From Streptomyces avicenniae (lineage in GTDB: Bacteria > Actinomycetota > Actinomycetes > Streptomycetales > Streptomycetaceae), in NCBI RefSeq assembly GCF_000719135.1, contig NZ_JOEK01000012.1, positions 310,001 to 374,000 on the forward strand: a stretch of 64,000 bases of DNA. Reading direction: 5' to 3'. The position numbers and the translations under genes were made by a program. The notes under the pieces were generated by a model, which was not told the origin of the DNA, ran no database searches, and was given only the letters and a program-made list of their open reading frames with translations. This document shows positions 29,209 through 38,590 of this stretch, piece by piece. Position 1 is the first letter of the stretch; each line of letters begins with the position of its first letter.

Positions 29209-29817
29209 TCAGACGGTCCAGGACGGCTCCATGTCGATGACGTCCCCGGCTATCGCGGCGATGTCCGCGCCGGTCTGCGCACGCAGCCCCAGCCGCTCCA
29301 CCCGCTCGGTCCGGTACTTGGCGCGCTCGGCCGCCGAGTTCCACATCGACAGGACCAGGAACTCGCTGTCCGCCTCGGCCTCGGCGAAGACACCGCGCAG
29401 CATCCCCGGCGACCCCGCCATCGCCGGATTCCACACCTTCTCCTGCATGAGGGCGAAGTGCTCGGCGCGCTCCCTGTGCACCTGGCAGTGGGCCACCCGC
29501 AGCAGGTCCGCCTCGGCGAAGCGTGGCTCGAAGCCCGTCTTCACGTCGAACCGGTACTGGAACAGCCGCACCCGCATGTCCTGGAAGGTGCCCGACTGCG
29601 AGGCCGCCAACCGGTCGTGCGAACGCGCCATGAACGAGTCGTAGAACGCGCGGCTCTCCCAGAACCCGAAGAGGTGCACCACCCCCTCACGCGTCCTGCT
29701 CCAGCCACCGCCCTGGGCCCTGAACCCCGGCTCGCCGAGCAGCCCTGCCCACTTCCGCTGCCCCCGCTCGAAGCCGACTCGGTCGATCACGGTGCACCGC
29801 ATCCACTTGACCAGCAC
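29209..29817 (-). CDS. YdbC/DUF4937-like protein (duplicated ABM-type domain)
   Basis: 202 residues starting with GTG. The sequence shows two related alpha+beta halves, each with an H-(x)-FGFW/FLVLSMW-type strand and a repeated WxxRxxFYDSFM/WNSAAERAKY helix, as in dimeric ferredoxin-like (ABM) monooxygenase folds. The family is widespread and of unknown function; no catalytic residue can be named. Closely spaced with the phosphatase gene downstream (44 bp) and the epimerase-like gene upstream (33 bp). Confidence 0.75.
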   Translation of the reverse strand: MLVKWMRCTVIDRVGFERGQRKWAGLLGEPGFRAQGGGWSRTREGVVHLFGFWESRAFYDSFMARSHDRLAASQSGTFQDMRVRLFQYRFDVKTGFEPRFAEADLLRVAHCQVHRERAEHFALMQEKVWNPAMAGSPGMLRGVFAEAEADSEFLVLSMWNSAAERAKYRTERVERLGLRAQTGADIAAIAGDVIDMEPSWTV

Positions 29818-29850
29818 CGCGCCATCGTACGGCCATCCCCTCGGGCCGAC

Positions 29851-30642
29851 CTATGGACCGTCCTGCCCGGCTCCCGTGGCCGCCCGGGCGAGGTAGTCCT
29901 CGAACGTCACGCGCCCGACCGCCCGGCGAGGCGCCAGCAGGGCGCCACCACGCAGCGCCCTGAACGCCTTCCCCGGAAGCCGGAGCGGCAGGACCGTCCG
30001 CCGGAGACCGTCCGCGGCCAACACCTCATGGGTCAGCTCCAGCATCGTGCGGATCTCAGGACCCGCCATGTCCGCCGCCTGCCCCGCCGGGGATCCGACC
30101 GCCAGCTCGGCGAGCCTGCTCCCCACCTCACCGGCATCGACCGGCTGGAGACGGACGCCCCCGCCCGCCGTGAGCACGACGGGCGACCGGCGCTGCGCCC
30201 GGACGACGGCCGCCACCAGGCTGTGGAACTGCGTGGCGCGCAGCACGGTCCAGGGGAGCCCGCTGCGGCGCACCGCGCGTTCGCAGGCGAGCTTGGCGCT
30301 GTAGTACGGGATCGACGGCGTACGCTCCACACCCACGATGGAGACGTAGAGCAGATGCGGGCTCCCGGCACGCCGGGCGGCGAGGGCGAGCCGCTGCGTC
30401 GCGCCGACGTCCCGCCGCCCGCCCGAGGTCGCGCAGTGGACCACCGCGTCGGCACCGCGCAGCGCCGTGGCGAGACCGTCGCCGGTCGCGAGGTCGCCGA
30501 CGCACCAGGTCACGGACGCCTGGGCACGGGAGGGCCGGGGCCGTCTGCTGAACACGCGGACGTCGGCACCGCCGTCGCTCAGCCGACGCACCACCTCGCG
30601 GCCCAGCACGCCGGTACCGCCGGTGACCAGGATCGTGCTCAT
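29851..30642 (-). CDS. NAD(P)-binding NmrA/epimerase-like protein
   Basis: 263-residue atypical short-chain dehydrogenase. The Rossmann motif TGGTGVLG spans residues 7-14, a CVGDL acid follows the fourth strand, and YYSAKLACE holds the usual Tyr-x3-Lys pair. The C-terminal region (PVDAGEVGSRLAEL) matches NmrA-like/SDR_a5 proteins that use NAD(P) for redox sensing or sugar and quinone substrates. I chose the ATG at 30642, where the Rossmann fold starts; the frame stays open for another 800 bp upstream without a recognisable domain joined to it. It heads the minus-strand group leading to rnhB. Confidence 0.88.
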   Translation of the reverse strand: MSTILVTGGTGVLGREVVRRLSDGGADVRVFSRRPRPSRAQASVTWCVGDLATGDGLATALRGADAVVHCATSGGRRDVGATQRLALAARRAGSPHLLYVSIVGVERTPSIPYYSAKLACERAVRRSGLPWTVLRATQFHSLVAAVVRAQRRSPVVLTAGGGVRLQPVDAGEVGSRLAELAVGSPAGQAADMAGPEIRTMLELTHEVLAADGLRRTVLPLRLPGKAFRALRGGALLAPRRAVGRVTFEDYLARAATGAGQDGP

Positions 30643-31542
30643 ACGGACCAGGCTGCCGCCCGCGCCGCGCACCGGCAGCCCGAGGCTGCCCGGAGGGGTG
30701 ACGCGCGGCGCGGCTCCCGCCTCACCGCGCCCGGCGGACCCGCGACCGTGACGGCCCTTCGTCAAGGTCAACGGGAGGGCCGTCGAGGAGCCCCGCGTCA
30801 AGAGATCGACATGTCGATGCTGCTTGCCCGGTTGGGGCGAGCCCGGAAGGGCCCTTCGGCATTCCGGAGGGGAGTCGGCCCGTGCGACCGGCGGAGATCG
30901 CCTGATCCCGGCGTCGCGGCTCCTCGGCTCTCGATCGGGAAACGCCGACAGCCTCGGCGGTGGCGCCCTGTGGGCCTCCGCCACCAACGCGGCGCGCGCG
31001 GCCCAGGTCCACTCCTCCGGGGCGAGGATTCCGAGATACCTCGCCCGGCGTTCTGCCCGCTGAGCCACAGGTCCCCGAGCGTGAGACAGCGCATCAGGGT
31101 CGTGCCGGACGAACCCGCCTGGCACGGCGGAGCTTCCCGGGCAATCTCGAATCAGGGTGGCGATCGAGAGCGAGCCACAGCAGGGCCTGGGCTCCTCCTG
31201 ACCGTCTCTCCCGCGCGTACGCCGTCGGGGAACCGAAGTGGTCGGACAGCGGCCCGCTGGTTCGGATCGACGGGATGCCCGTCGGTGGCGGACGAGCCGC
31301 GGCGGCGCTGTGCTCGTCACGGTGAAGGGGGGCGTGGACCGTCGTGGAGGTGATCGGCCGATTCGCCGGGTGCGGCGGAGGCCCACGCGGCATGCGTCAG
31401 AGCCCGCGTGGGTCGCATAGACGATGGTGCGAGGCGCCACCGTGGAGCGACTCTCCAGGCCCGGAACGTCTGGCTCATCGGCGGACGGAGGGCCCGAATC
31501 CCTTGTTCATGACCTGGAGCACGCCAGGACGGCCCGCGTGCT
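30643..31542. other. About 0.9 kb without a credible intact gene
   Basis: No frame here has both a ribosome site and a family resemblance. On the minus strand, around 30950-31063, a short run reading RYLGILAPEEWTWAARAAL has GC-biased codon third positions, as in real coding sequence, and could be a remnant of a decayed gene. The rest looks noncoding. The nrdJ terminator lies at its right end. Confidence 0.55.
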
Positions 31543-31576
31543 GGGCGGTGCAGTCGTGGGATCGACCGCACCGCCC
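31543..31576 (-). terminator. Hairpin terminator after nrdJ
   Basis: Stem GGGCGGTGC/GCACCGCCC followed by an A-C mismatch and GTCG/CGAC around a 6-nt loop, 35 bp beyond the nrdJ stop. Confidence 0.75.
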
Positions 31577-31610
31577 GGCACAAATGGTCATGCCTCAACA
31601 GCGCCCGGGA

Positions 31611-34553
31611 TCAGCTGCATCCGCTGGTCGAGCCGCAGCCCTCGCAGAGGTAGCAGCTTCCCGCTCGTTGCATCTTGGTGCCGCAGGAGAGGCACAGCGG
31701 CGCGTCGGCGTTGAGGCCGAGCTGCATCTCCAGCAGTTCCGTCGAGCTGTGCGCCTCCCGCGGGGCCGGGCGTTCGGCCCCGGCCTGCGGCGCCGTGGGC
31801 TCGGCGGCCGGGGGGACGACCGGCGCCGCCGGTGCGGGAAGGCCGCTCGGCCGGACCGGCTCGCTCTGCACGGGCGCCGACTGCGACAGCCCCTCGACGT
31901 CCACGTCCTCGGCCGACGGCTCGTACGACCCCGTGTCGAGGTGCCGCTGCCGCTCGGCCGCCGTGTGGATGCCGAGCGCCGACCGCGTCTCGAACGGCAG
32001 GAAGTCGAGCGCCAGGCGGCGGAAGATGTAGTCCACGATGGACTGCGCCATCCGCACGTCCGGGTCGTCCGTCATACCGGCCGGCTCGAACCGCATGTTG
32101 GTGAACTTGGAGACGTACGTCTCCAGCGGCACCCCGTACTGGAGGCCGACCGAGACCGCGATCGAGAAGGCGTCCATCATGCCGGCGAGGGTCGAGCCCT
32201 GCTTCGACATCTTCAGGAAGACCTCGCCGAGCCCGTCGTCCGGGTACGAGTTGGCCGTCATGTAACCCTCGGCGCCGCCCACCTCGAACGAGGTGGTGAT
32301 GCCGGGCCGCCCCTTCGGGAGCCGCTTGCGCACCGGACGGTACTCCACGATCCGCTCCGGCTCGGCCGCCACCGACGCGGCGGGGGAGGCTGCGGACCCG
32401 GACGTCTTCGCGTCGTCCTTCTTCTTCGCGGACAGCGGCTGGCCGACCTTGCTGTTCTCGACGTAGACGGCCAGCGCCTTGACGCCGAGCTTCCAGCCCT
32501 CCATGTAGATCTGCGCGACGTCGTCCGCCGTGCTGGTGCTCGGCATGTTGACCGTCTTGGAGATCGCGCCGCTCAGGAACGGCTGGGCCGCCGCCATCAT
32601 GCGGACATGGCCCATCGGGGCGATGGACCGCTCCCCCATCGCGCAGTCGAACACCTCGTAGTGCTCCTGCTTGAGGCCCGGCGCGTCGATGACGTTCCCG
32701 TGCTCGCCGATGTGGGCGACGATCGCCTCGACCTGCTCCGGCGAGTAGCCGAGCCGCTTGAGCGCCTTGGGCACGGTGTTGTTCACGATCTGCATGGAGC
32801 CACCGCCCACCAGCTTCTTGAACTTCACCAGGGCGAGGTCCGGCTCCACACCGGTCGTGTCGCAGTCCATCATCAGACCGATCGTGCCGGTCGGGGCCAG
32901 CACGGACGCCTGCGCGTTGCGGAAACCGTTCTTCTTGCCCAGCCGCAGGACGTCCTGCCACGCCTCGGTGGCCGCGGCCCACACCGGCGTGTCCAGGTCG
33001 TCGCCCCGGAGGGCCACGGCGTTGGCGTCGGAGTGCTGGCGCATGACCCGGTTGTGGGCGTCGGCGTTGCGGGCGTAGCCGTCGTACGCGCCCACGACGG
33101 CCGCGAGTTCGGCCGAGCGCCGGTAGGACGTGCCGGTCATCAGGGAGGTGATGGCACCGGCGAGGGCACGCCCGCCGTCCGAGTCGTAGGCGTGGCCGGT
33201 CGCCATCAGCAGGGCGCCGAGGTTCGCGTAGCCGATGCCGAGCTGACGGAAGGCGCGGGTCGTCTCGCCGATCTTCTGCGTCGGGAAGTCCGCGAAGCAG
33301 ATCGAGATGTCCATGGCCGTGATGACCAGCTCCACGACCTTGGCGAAGCGCACGGCGTCGAACGACTGGTGGCCCTCGCCGTCGTCGTCGAGGAACTTCA
33401 TCAGGTTGAGCGACGCGAGGTTGCACGAGGAGTTGTCCAGGTGCATGTACTCGCTGCACGGGTTGGACGCCGTGATCCGGCCGCTCTCCGGCGAGGTGTG
33501 CCAGTGGTTGATCACGTCGTCGTACTGGATGCCGGGGTCGGCGCACGCGTGGGCGGCCTCCGCCATCCGGCGGAACAGGGCCCTGGCATCGACCTCCTCG
33601 ATGATCTCGCCGGTCGTCCGCGCCCGCAGCCCGAACCGGCTCCCCGACTCGACGGCCCGCATGAACTCGTCGTTGACCCGCACCGAGTTGTTGGCGTTCT
33701 GGTACTGGACGGACGTGATGTCGTCGCCGCCCAGGTCCATGTCGAAGCCCGCGTCACGCAGGGCGCGGATCTTCTCCTCCTCCTTGACCTTCGTCTCGAT
33801 GAACGCCTCGATGTCCGGGTGGTCCACGTCGAGGACGACCATCTTGGCCGCGCGCCGCGTGGCGCCGCCCGACTTGATCGTGCCAGCCGAGGCGTCGGCG
33901 CCGCGCATGAACGACACGGGGCCCGACGCGTTGCCGCCCGAGGTGAGCAGTTCCTTCGAGGACCGGATGCGGGAGAGGTTCAGACCGGCCCCGGAGCCGC
34001 CCTTGAAGATCATCCCCTCTTCCTTGTACCAGTCGAGGATCGAGTCCATCGAGTCATCGACCGACAGGATGAAACAGGCGCTGACCTGCTGCGGCTGCTT
34101 CGTCCCGACGTTGAACCACACCGGCGAGTTGAAGCTGAAGACCTGGTGCAGCAGGGCGTAGGCCACTTCGTGCTCGAAGACCTCGGCGTCGCCGGGCTCG
34201 GCGAAGTAGCCGTGCTCCTCGCCCGCCGCGCGGTACGTCTTCACGACGCGGTCGATCAGCTGCTTGAGGCCCGTCTCCCGCTGGGGGGTGCCCAGGGCGC
34301 CGCGGAAGTACTTGCTCGTGACGATGTTGACCGCGTTCACCGACCAGAAGTCGGGGAACTCCACGCCGCGCTGCTCGAAGTTGATCGAACCGTCGCGCCA
34401 GTTGGTCATGACGACGTCACGACGCTCCCAGACCACCTCGTCGTACGGGTGCACCCCCGGGGTGGTGTGGACGCGTTCGATCCGCAGACCCCTGGCTCCC
34501 TTGCCGCTCCTGGCACGGGACCCACGTGCCGGGCCGCTCGTGGTCTCAGTCAT
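31611..34553 (-). CDS. nrdJ: Adenosylcobalamin-dependent (class II) ribonucleotide reductase NrdJ
   Basis: 980 residues. It reduces ribonucleotides to deoxyribonucleotides using coenzyme B12, without needing oxygen. The catalytic barrel contains NPCSEYMHLDNSSCNLASLN with the radical-site Cys and Glu. A TSCPD domain (GITTSFEVGGAEGYMTANS) lies near residue 750. The C-terminal 30 residues hold a cysteine array (CLSCGTKM, CYLCEGCG) for redox re-reduction or zinc. The ATG at 34553 has AGGGAGG upstream. It follows nrdR by 181 bp on the same strand, the arrangement of the Streptomyces nrdRJ operon, and ends at a strong terminator. In Streptomyces a class I enzyme usually exists elsewhere. Confidence 0.96.
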   Translation of the reverse strand: MTETTSGPARGSRARSGKGARGLRIERVHTTPGVHPYDEVVWERRDVVMTNWRDGSINFEQRGVEFPDFWSVNAVNIVTSKYFRGALGTPQRETGLKQLIDRVVKTYRAAGEEHGYFAEPGDAEVFEHEVAYALLHQVFSFNSPVWFNVGTKQPQQVSACFILSVDDSMDSILDWYKEEGMIFKGGSGAGLNLSRIRSSKELLTSGGNASGPVSFMRGADASAGTIKSGGATRRAAKMVVLDVDHPDIEAFIETKVKEEEKIRALRDAGFDMDLGGDDITSVQYQNANNSVRVNDEFMRAVESGSRFGLRARTTGEIIEEVDARALFRRMAEAAHACADPGIQYDDVINHWHTSPESGRITASNPCSEYMHLDNSSCNLASLNLMKFLDDDGEGHQSFDAVRFAKVVELVITAMDISICFADFPTQKIGETTRAFRQLGIGYANLGALLMATGHAYDSDGGRALAGAITSLMTGTSYRRSAELAAVVGAYDGYARNADAHNRVMRQHSDANAVALRGDDLDTPVWAAATEAWQDVLRLGKKNGFRNAQASVLAPTGTIGLMMDCDTTGVEPDLALVKFKKLVGGGSMQIVNNTVPKALKRLGYSPEQVEAIVAHIGEHGNVIDAPGLKQEHYEVFDCAMGERSIAPMGHVRMMAAAQPFLSGAISKTVNMPSTSTADDVAQIYMEGWKLGVKALAVYVENSKVGQPLSAKKKDDAKTSGSAASPAASVAAEPERIVEYRPVRKRLPKGRPGITTSFEVGGAEGYMTANSYPDDGLGEVFLKMSKQGSTLAGMMDAFSIAVSVGLQYGVPLETYVSKFTNMRFEPAGMTDDPDVRMAQSIVDYIFRRLALDFLPFETRSALGIHTAAERQRHLDTGSYEPSAEDVDVEGLSQSAPVQSEPVRPSGLPAPAAPVVPPAAEPTAPQAGAERPAPREAHSSTELLEMQLGLNADAPLCLSCGTKMQRAGSCYLCEGCGSTSGCS

Positions 34554-34734
34554 TCCGCCTCCCTGTACGGGCGTGACGCCCTGGTGCGATCCGGCTCGGT
34601 CCCGGTTCGCGGATGGGTGATGTGGTGACCGGGGCGCGCGGGGGTGCCCCGGCCGGGCTGTGATGGGTGATGAGGGTCTCCCCCGGGCCGGCCACCGGTG
34701 CGGGCGGCGGGACGGGACGGGCGGGGGCCCGGGC

Positions 34735-35241
34735 TCAGCCGGTCGCGGCGGGACGGCCGACGGGGGCGGGCGTGTCGCCCGGCCCCGCGGGTGGTCGCTC
34801 GCGCTCGCGCAGCTCGGCGATGGCCGTCTCGAAGTCCTCCAGCGTGTCGAACGCGCGGTAGACCGACGCGAACCGCAGGTAGGCGACGACATCGAGCTCA
34901 CGGAGCGGGCCGAGTATCGCGAGGCCCACGTCATGGGTGGACAGCTCGGCGCTGCCGGTGGCGCGCACGGCCTCCTCGACGCGCTGCCCGAGCTTGGCCA
35001 AGGCGTCCTCGGTGACGGGCCGCCCCTGGCACGCCTTTCGCACACCGGCGATGACCTTGTCCCGGCTGAAGGGCTCGGTCACGCCGCTGCGCTTGATCAC
35101 CATGAGCGACGCCGTCTCGACCGTGGTGAAGCGCCGCGAGCAGGTCGGGCACTGGCGGCGACGGCGGATCGTCGTGCCGTCGTCGGCGGTCCTGCTGTCC
35201 ACGACACGGCTGTCGGGGTGGCGGCAGAAGGGGCAGTGCAC
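34735..35241 (-). CDS. nrdR: Transcriptional repressor NrdR
   Basis: 168 residues. A zinc ribbon (Cys3, Cys6, Cys31, Cys34; CPFC and CPTC) with a basic RRRR segment binds DNA, and an ATP-cone (about 46-136, with [16 protein letters not shown]) senses ATP/dATP. It represses ribonucleotide reductase genes. GTG start, with GAAGGGA upstream. The last ~18 residues are Pro/Ala/Gly-rich. It precedes nrdJ and probably represses its own operon through the boxes at 35399-35447. Confidence 0.97.
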   Translation of the reverse strand: MHCPFCRHPDSRVVDSRTADDGTTIRRRRQCPTCSRRFTTVETASLMVIKRSGVTEPFSRDKVIAGVRKACQGRPVTEDALAKLGQRVEEAVRATGSAELSTHDVGLAILGPLRELDVVAYLRFASVYRAFDTLEDFETAIAELRERERPPAGPGDTPAPVGRPAATG

Positions 35242-35398
35242 GGCTTCCGTCCCTTCTCTCGCATGACGCGGCGTCGGTTACTCAGCGTGACCCCGCCATG
35301 GGCGGGCGGGGTGCTCCACTCACTCCGGCCGGGCGTGTCGCACACCCGCCGGGGTGTCCCCCAGCATAGGCGATCCACGGCGCGGATGACGCGGGGGG

Positions 35399-35447
35399 AC
35401 CACAACTTGTGGGGAGTCGCGAGACATCAAACCACTAGATCTAGGGT
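35399..35447 (-). promoter_or_regulatory. nrdR: Candidate tandem NrdR boxes
   Basis: CCACAACTTGTGG (35400-35412) and a palindrome centred on CTAGATCTAG (35435-35444) have centres about 33 bp apart, close to the three-turn spacing of paired NrdR boxes. The CACAA/TTGTG and CCACTA arms resemble the streptomycete boxes as I recall them. They are about 160-200 bp upstream of nrdR. Confidence 0.45.
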
Positions 35448-35641
35448 TAGGCTGCGATCGGCCAGTCGCGCGTGTCGGGAACCGCCGACGCGCCCCGACG
35501 AGCCCACCCGGGGGCGGACGGAGCGGGCACCGGACGGGAGGCTACCGTACGCGCGGTTACCGTTAGCACCCGGACCCCGTTACTGTGTGATCGCAATACA
35601 CCTAGATTCTTGATCAAGTGGACTGATCAGCGATTTTTCAC

Positions 35642-35657
35642 TCGAACGTGTGTTTGG
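35642..35657 (+). promoter_or_regulatory. LexA (SOS) box upstream of lexA
   Basis: TCGAACGTGTGTTTGG matches the actinobacterial SOS consensus TCGAAC-N4-GTTCGA except in the right outer arm. It overlaps the -35 of the lexA promoter, which fits autorepression. Confidence 0.7.
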
Positions 35658-35683
35658 CGCAACCTTTCGATACCAACTACCGT
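35654..35683 (+). promoter_or_regulatory. Candidate lexA promoter
   Basis: TTGGCG (35654-35659) and TACCGT (35678-35683) are separated by 18 bp, a plausible HrdB-type pair 40 bp before the TTG start. The SOS box overlaps the -35. Confidence 0.5.
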
Positions 35684-35722
35684 TGTGTGACTAGGGAGTA
35701 CCAGCCTGAGAAGGGGCCGACA

Positions 35723-36484
35723 TTGACCACCGCAGCAGACGACGCCGTCACCGCCGCTGAGCGCCGCCAGGATCGGCTGGCCGCCCCCGTGGGCAGCTCC
35801 GTCGCCGCGCCTCCACGCGCGATGCCCGGCCGCCCCCCCGGCATCAGGGCGGACAGCTCCGGCCTCACGGACCGGCAGCGTCGGGTGATCGAGGTCATCC
35901 GCGACTCCGTGCAGCGCCGCGGCTACCCCCCGTCCATGCGGGAGATCGGTCAGGCCGTCGGCCTCTCCAGCACCTCGTCGGTCGCGCACCAGCTGATGGC
36001 CCTGGAGCGCAAGGGCTTCCTGCGCCGCGACCCCCACCGCCCCCGCGCGTACGAGGTGCGCGGCGCCGAGACGCCCGTGCCGCAGGCGGCCGACACGGCG
36101 GGCAAGCCCGCGGCCTCCTACGTCCCGCTCGTCGGCCGCATCGCCGCCGGGGGGCCGATCCTCGCCGAGGAGTCCGTCGAGGACGTCTTCCCGCTCCCCC
36201 GCCAGCTCGTGGGCGACGGCGAGCTGTTCGTCCTGAAGGTCGTCGGCGACTCGATGATCGAGGCCGCGATCTGCGACGGCGACTGGGTCACGGTGCGCCG
36301 CCAGCCCGTCGCGGAGAACGGCGACATCGTCGCGGCCATGTTGGACGGCGAGGCGACCGTCAAGCGCTTCAAGCGCGAGGACGGCCAGATCTGGCTGCTG
36401 CCGCACAACGGCGCCTACCAGCCGATCCCCGGCGACGAGGCCACCATCCTCGGCAAGGTCGTCGCCGTGATGCGCCGCGTCTGA
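35723..36484 (+). CDS. lexA: SOS-response repressor LexA
   Basis: 253 residues. A disordered N-terminus (1-45) longer than in E. coli precedes the winged helix (about 47-112, with [21 protein letters not shown]). The peptidase domain has the self-cleavage site Ala142-Gly143 in RIAAGGP and the catalytic dyad Ser177 (GDSM) and Lys214 (ATVKRF). Start chosen as TTG at 35723 because GAGAAGGGG lies 6 nt upstream and homologues begin there; the frame is open from 35648. It represses SOS genes and is cleaved when RecA-ssDNA forms. It converges on the dinG-like gene. Confidence 0.96.
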   Translation: MTTAADDAVTAAERRQDRLAAPVGSSVAAPPRAMPGRPPGIRADSSGLTDRQRRVIEVIRDSVQRRGYPPSMREIGQAVGLSSTSSVAHQLMALERKGFLRRDPHRPRAYEVRGAETPVPQAADTAGKPAASYVPLVGRIAAGGPILAEESVEDVFPLPRQLVGDGELFVLKVVGDSMIEAAICDGDWVTVRRQPVAENGDIVAAMLDGEATVKRFKREDGQIWLLPHNGAYQPIPGDEATILGKVVAVMRRV

Positions 36485-36504
36485 CGGCCGTCGCGCGCCC
36501 TCCC

Positions 36505-38502
36505 TCACGACGCGGTGGCGCTGCGGGCCGCCGCGTCGATCGCGGCCAGCGAGCGGCGGACCTGGTTGCGGTCCGTCGTGTACCAGAAGTCGGGCATCGA
36601 GGTCCGCAGGAAACCGCCGTACCTCGCCTTGGCCAGCCGCGGGTCCAGGACGGCGACCACACCACGGTCGTCCGTCGCCCGCACCAGACGCCCGGCCCCC
36701 TGCGCCATCAACAGCGCCGCATGCGTCGCCGCGACCGCCATGAAGCCATTGCCGCCCGCCTCCTCCACGGCCTTCTGCCGGGCGGTCATCAGCGGGTCGT
36801 CCGGGCGGGGGAACGGAATCCGGTCCATCACCACGAGCTGACAGCTCGCGCCTGGCACGTCCACGCCCTGCCACAGCGACAACGTTCCGAACAGGCAGGT
36901 CCGCGCGTCCTCGGCGAACGCCTTGATCAGCTCGCCCAGCGTCTCCTCCCCCTGGAGCAGCACGGGCACGTCCAGCCGTCCGCGGATCTCCTCGGCCGCC
37001 GTCTGCGCACCGCGCATCGACGAGAACAGGCCGAGCGTCCGCCCGCCCGCCGCCTCGACCAGCTCCGCCAGTTCGTCGATCATGTCCGGCCGCCCCGGGT
37101 CACGTCCCGGCGGGGAGAGATGCTGGGCGACGTAGAGGATGCCCTGCCTGCGGTAGTCGAACGGCGACCCGACGTCGAGCCCCTTCCACTCAGGCGACTC
37201 CTCCCCGTGCCGCCCCTCGGGCGCCAGGCCGAGCGAGGCGCCCACCCCGTTGAAATCGCCGCCGAGCTTGAGCGTGGCGGAGGTGAGGACGACCGAACGC
37301 TCGGTGAAGAGCTTGTCCCGCAGCAGCCCCGACACGGACAGCGGCGCGACGCGCAGGGACGCCCCGTACCGGTCGTGCCGCTCGCACCACACCACGTCGT
37401 ACTCGGACTGCTGGACGATCCGCTCCGCGACCGCCTGCACCGTCTCGATCGACGCCAGCGCCTGCTTGCGCACCGCGTCCTCGTCCGAGAGGGAGGCGTC
37501 CCGCGTGTTCCCGAGCGCGGTGATGACCGCGCGCGCGGCGTCCCGCAGGGCGGCCAGCGCGTACCCCAGATCCTCCGGCAGCTTCTCCAGGCGGCCGGGC
37601 AGCGCCAGTTCCATCAGCCGCTCGAACGTCTCGGAGGCGGTCTGGAGCTGGTCCGCGACCTTCTCGTCCACGATCTTCGCGGCGCGGCGCACCGCCCGGC
37701 CGACCGAGCCGGGCGTCAGCTCGCCCGTCGCCACCCCGGTGACCCGGGAGACCAGCTCGTGCGCCTCGTCCACGACCAGCACGTCGTGGCCCGGCAGGAC
37801 GGGGGCGCCCTCGATGGCGTCGATGGCGAGCAGCGCGTGGTTCGTGACGATGACCTCGGCAAGCTTGGCCTGCTCCCGCGCGGCCTCCGCGAAGCACTCG
37901 GCGCCGTAGGCGCACCGGCTCGCGCCCAGGCACTCGCGGGAGGAGACCGACACCTGGGCCCACGCCCGGTCGGAGACGCCGGGGCTCAGCTCGTCACGGT
38001 CGCCGCTCTCGGTCTCGTCCGCCCAGTCACGCAGCCGCAGCAGGTCCTTGCCGAGCCGGCTGCTGGGCGGCCCGGCCGCCGCGACCGCCTCGAACTGGTC
38101 GAAGAGCCCGTCCTGTTCGTCCTGCGGCACCCCCTCGTGCAGGCGGTGCAGGCACAGGTAGTTCGAGCGGCCCTTGAGCGTGGCGAACTCGGGCCGCCTG
38201 CGCAGCAGCGGGTGCAGGGCCTCGACGGTGCGCGGCAGGTCGCGTTCGACGAGCTGCCGCTGGAGCGCCAGGGTGGCCGTGGCGATGACGACGCGGTCGC
38301 CCTGCGCGAGGGCGGGGACCAGGTAGCCGAGGGACTTGCCGGTGCCGGTCCCGGCCTGGACGAGCAGATGGGTGTTGCCCTCGATCGCCTCGGCGACGGC
38401 CTCGGCCATGGCCACCTGACCTGGCCTTTCCGTACCGCCGACGGCGGCGACCGAGGCGTGCAGGAGATCGTGGAGGCCGGGCTTCCCTGATGTCGCGCTC
38501 AT
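36505..38502 (-). CDS. DinG/XPD-like ATP-dependent DNA helicase (Fe-S)
   Basis: 665-residue superfamily 2 helicase. Walker A GTGTGKS is at 51-57 and the DEAH box at 245-248. Four cysteines (117, 191, 197, 203) between them have the arrangement of the [4Fe-4S] cluster of the DinG/XPD group. C-terminal motifs include SLWQGVDVPG and QGAGRLVR. It probably unwinds damaged or structured DNA. It converges on lexA (20 bp), and starts at ATG 38502 with AAGGTGA upstream. I see no SOS box in the 88 bp before it, so LexA control is not apparent. Confidence 0.93.
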   Translation of the reverse strand: MSATSGKPGLHDLLHASVAAVGGTERPGQVAMAEAVAEAIEGNTHLLVQAGTGTGKSLGYLVPALAQGDRVVIATATLALQRQLVERDLPRTVEALHPLLRRRPEFATLKGRSNYLCLHRLHEGVPQDEQDGLFDQFEAVAAAGPPSSRLGKDLLRLRDWADETESGDRDELSPGVSDRAWAQVSVSSRECLGASRCAYGAECFAEAAREQAKLAEVIVTNHALLAIDAIEGAPVLPGHDVLVVDEAHELVSRVTGVATGELTPGSVGRAVRRAAKIVDEKVADQLQTASETFERLMELALPGRLEKLPEDLGYALAALRDAARAVITALGNTRDASLSDEDAVRKQALASIETVQAVAERIVQQSEYDVVWCERHDRYGASLRVAPLSVSGLLRDKLFTERSVVLTSATLKLGGDFNGVGASLGLAPEGRHGEESPEWKGLDVGSPFDYRRQGILYVAQHLSPPGRDPGRPDMIDELAELVEAAGGRTLGLFSSMRGAQTAAEEIRGRLDVPVLLQGEETLGELIKAFAEDARTCLFGTLSLWQGVDVPGASCQLVVMDRIPFPRPDDPLMTARQKAVEEAGGNGFMAVAATHAALLMAQGAGRLVRATDDRGVVAVLDPRLAKARYGGFLRTSMPDFWYTTDRNQVRRSLAAIDAAARSATAS

Positions 38503-38590
38503 AGGGCAGTCACCTTACGCGGCGGCACTGACAGCCGCCGACGCCCGAGCAGTTCCGGCCAACCGGCCGACCCGGGCGCGGCGGCCGGGG

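Larger units (their letters stand above)
35242..35722. other. Divergent nrdR-lexA regulatory region
   Basis: 480 bp without a gene. From left to right it holds a GC-rich untranslated segment of nrdR, two NrdR-box-like palindromes, an AT-richer stretch with CTTGATCAAG, the lexA SOS box and the lexA promoter. Confidence 0.65.

Noticed and set aside
25030..31353. An open plus-strand frame of more than 2100 codons
   Set aside because: It runs antisense to recQ, rnhB and other recognised genes, has Arg/Gly/Pro/His-rich random-like composition and no family resemblance; it is a by-product of GC3-biased coding on the other strand.
30643..31440. Upstream open frame joined to the epimerase-like gene
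   Set aside because: The Rossmann fold begins exactly at the ATG at 30642; no domain is recognisable before it. A short coding-like run is noted separately.
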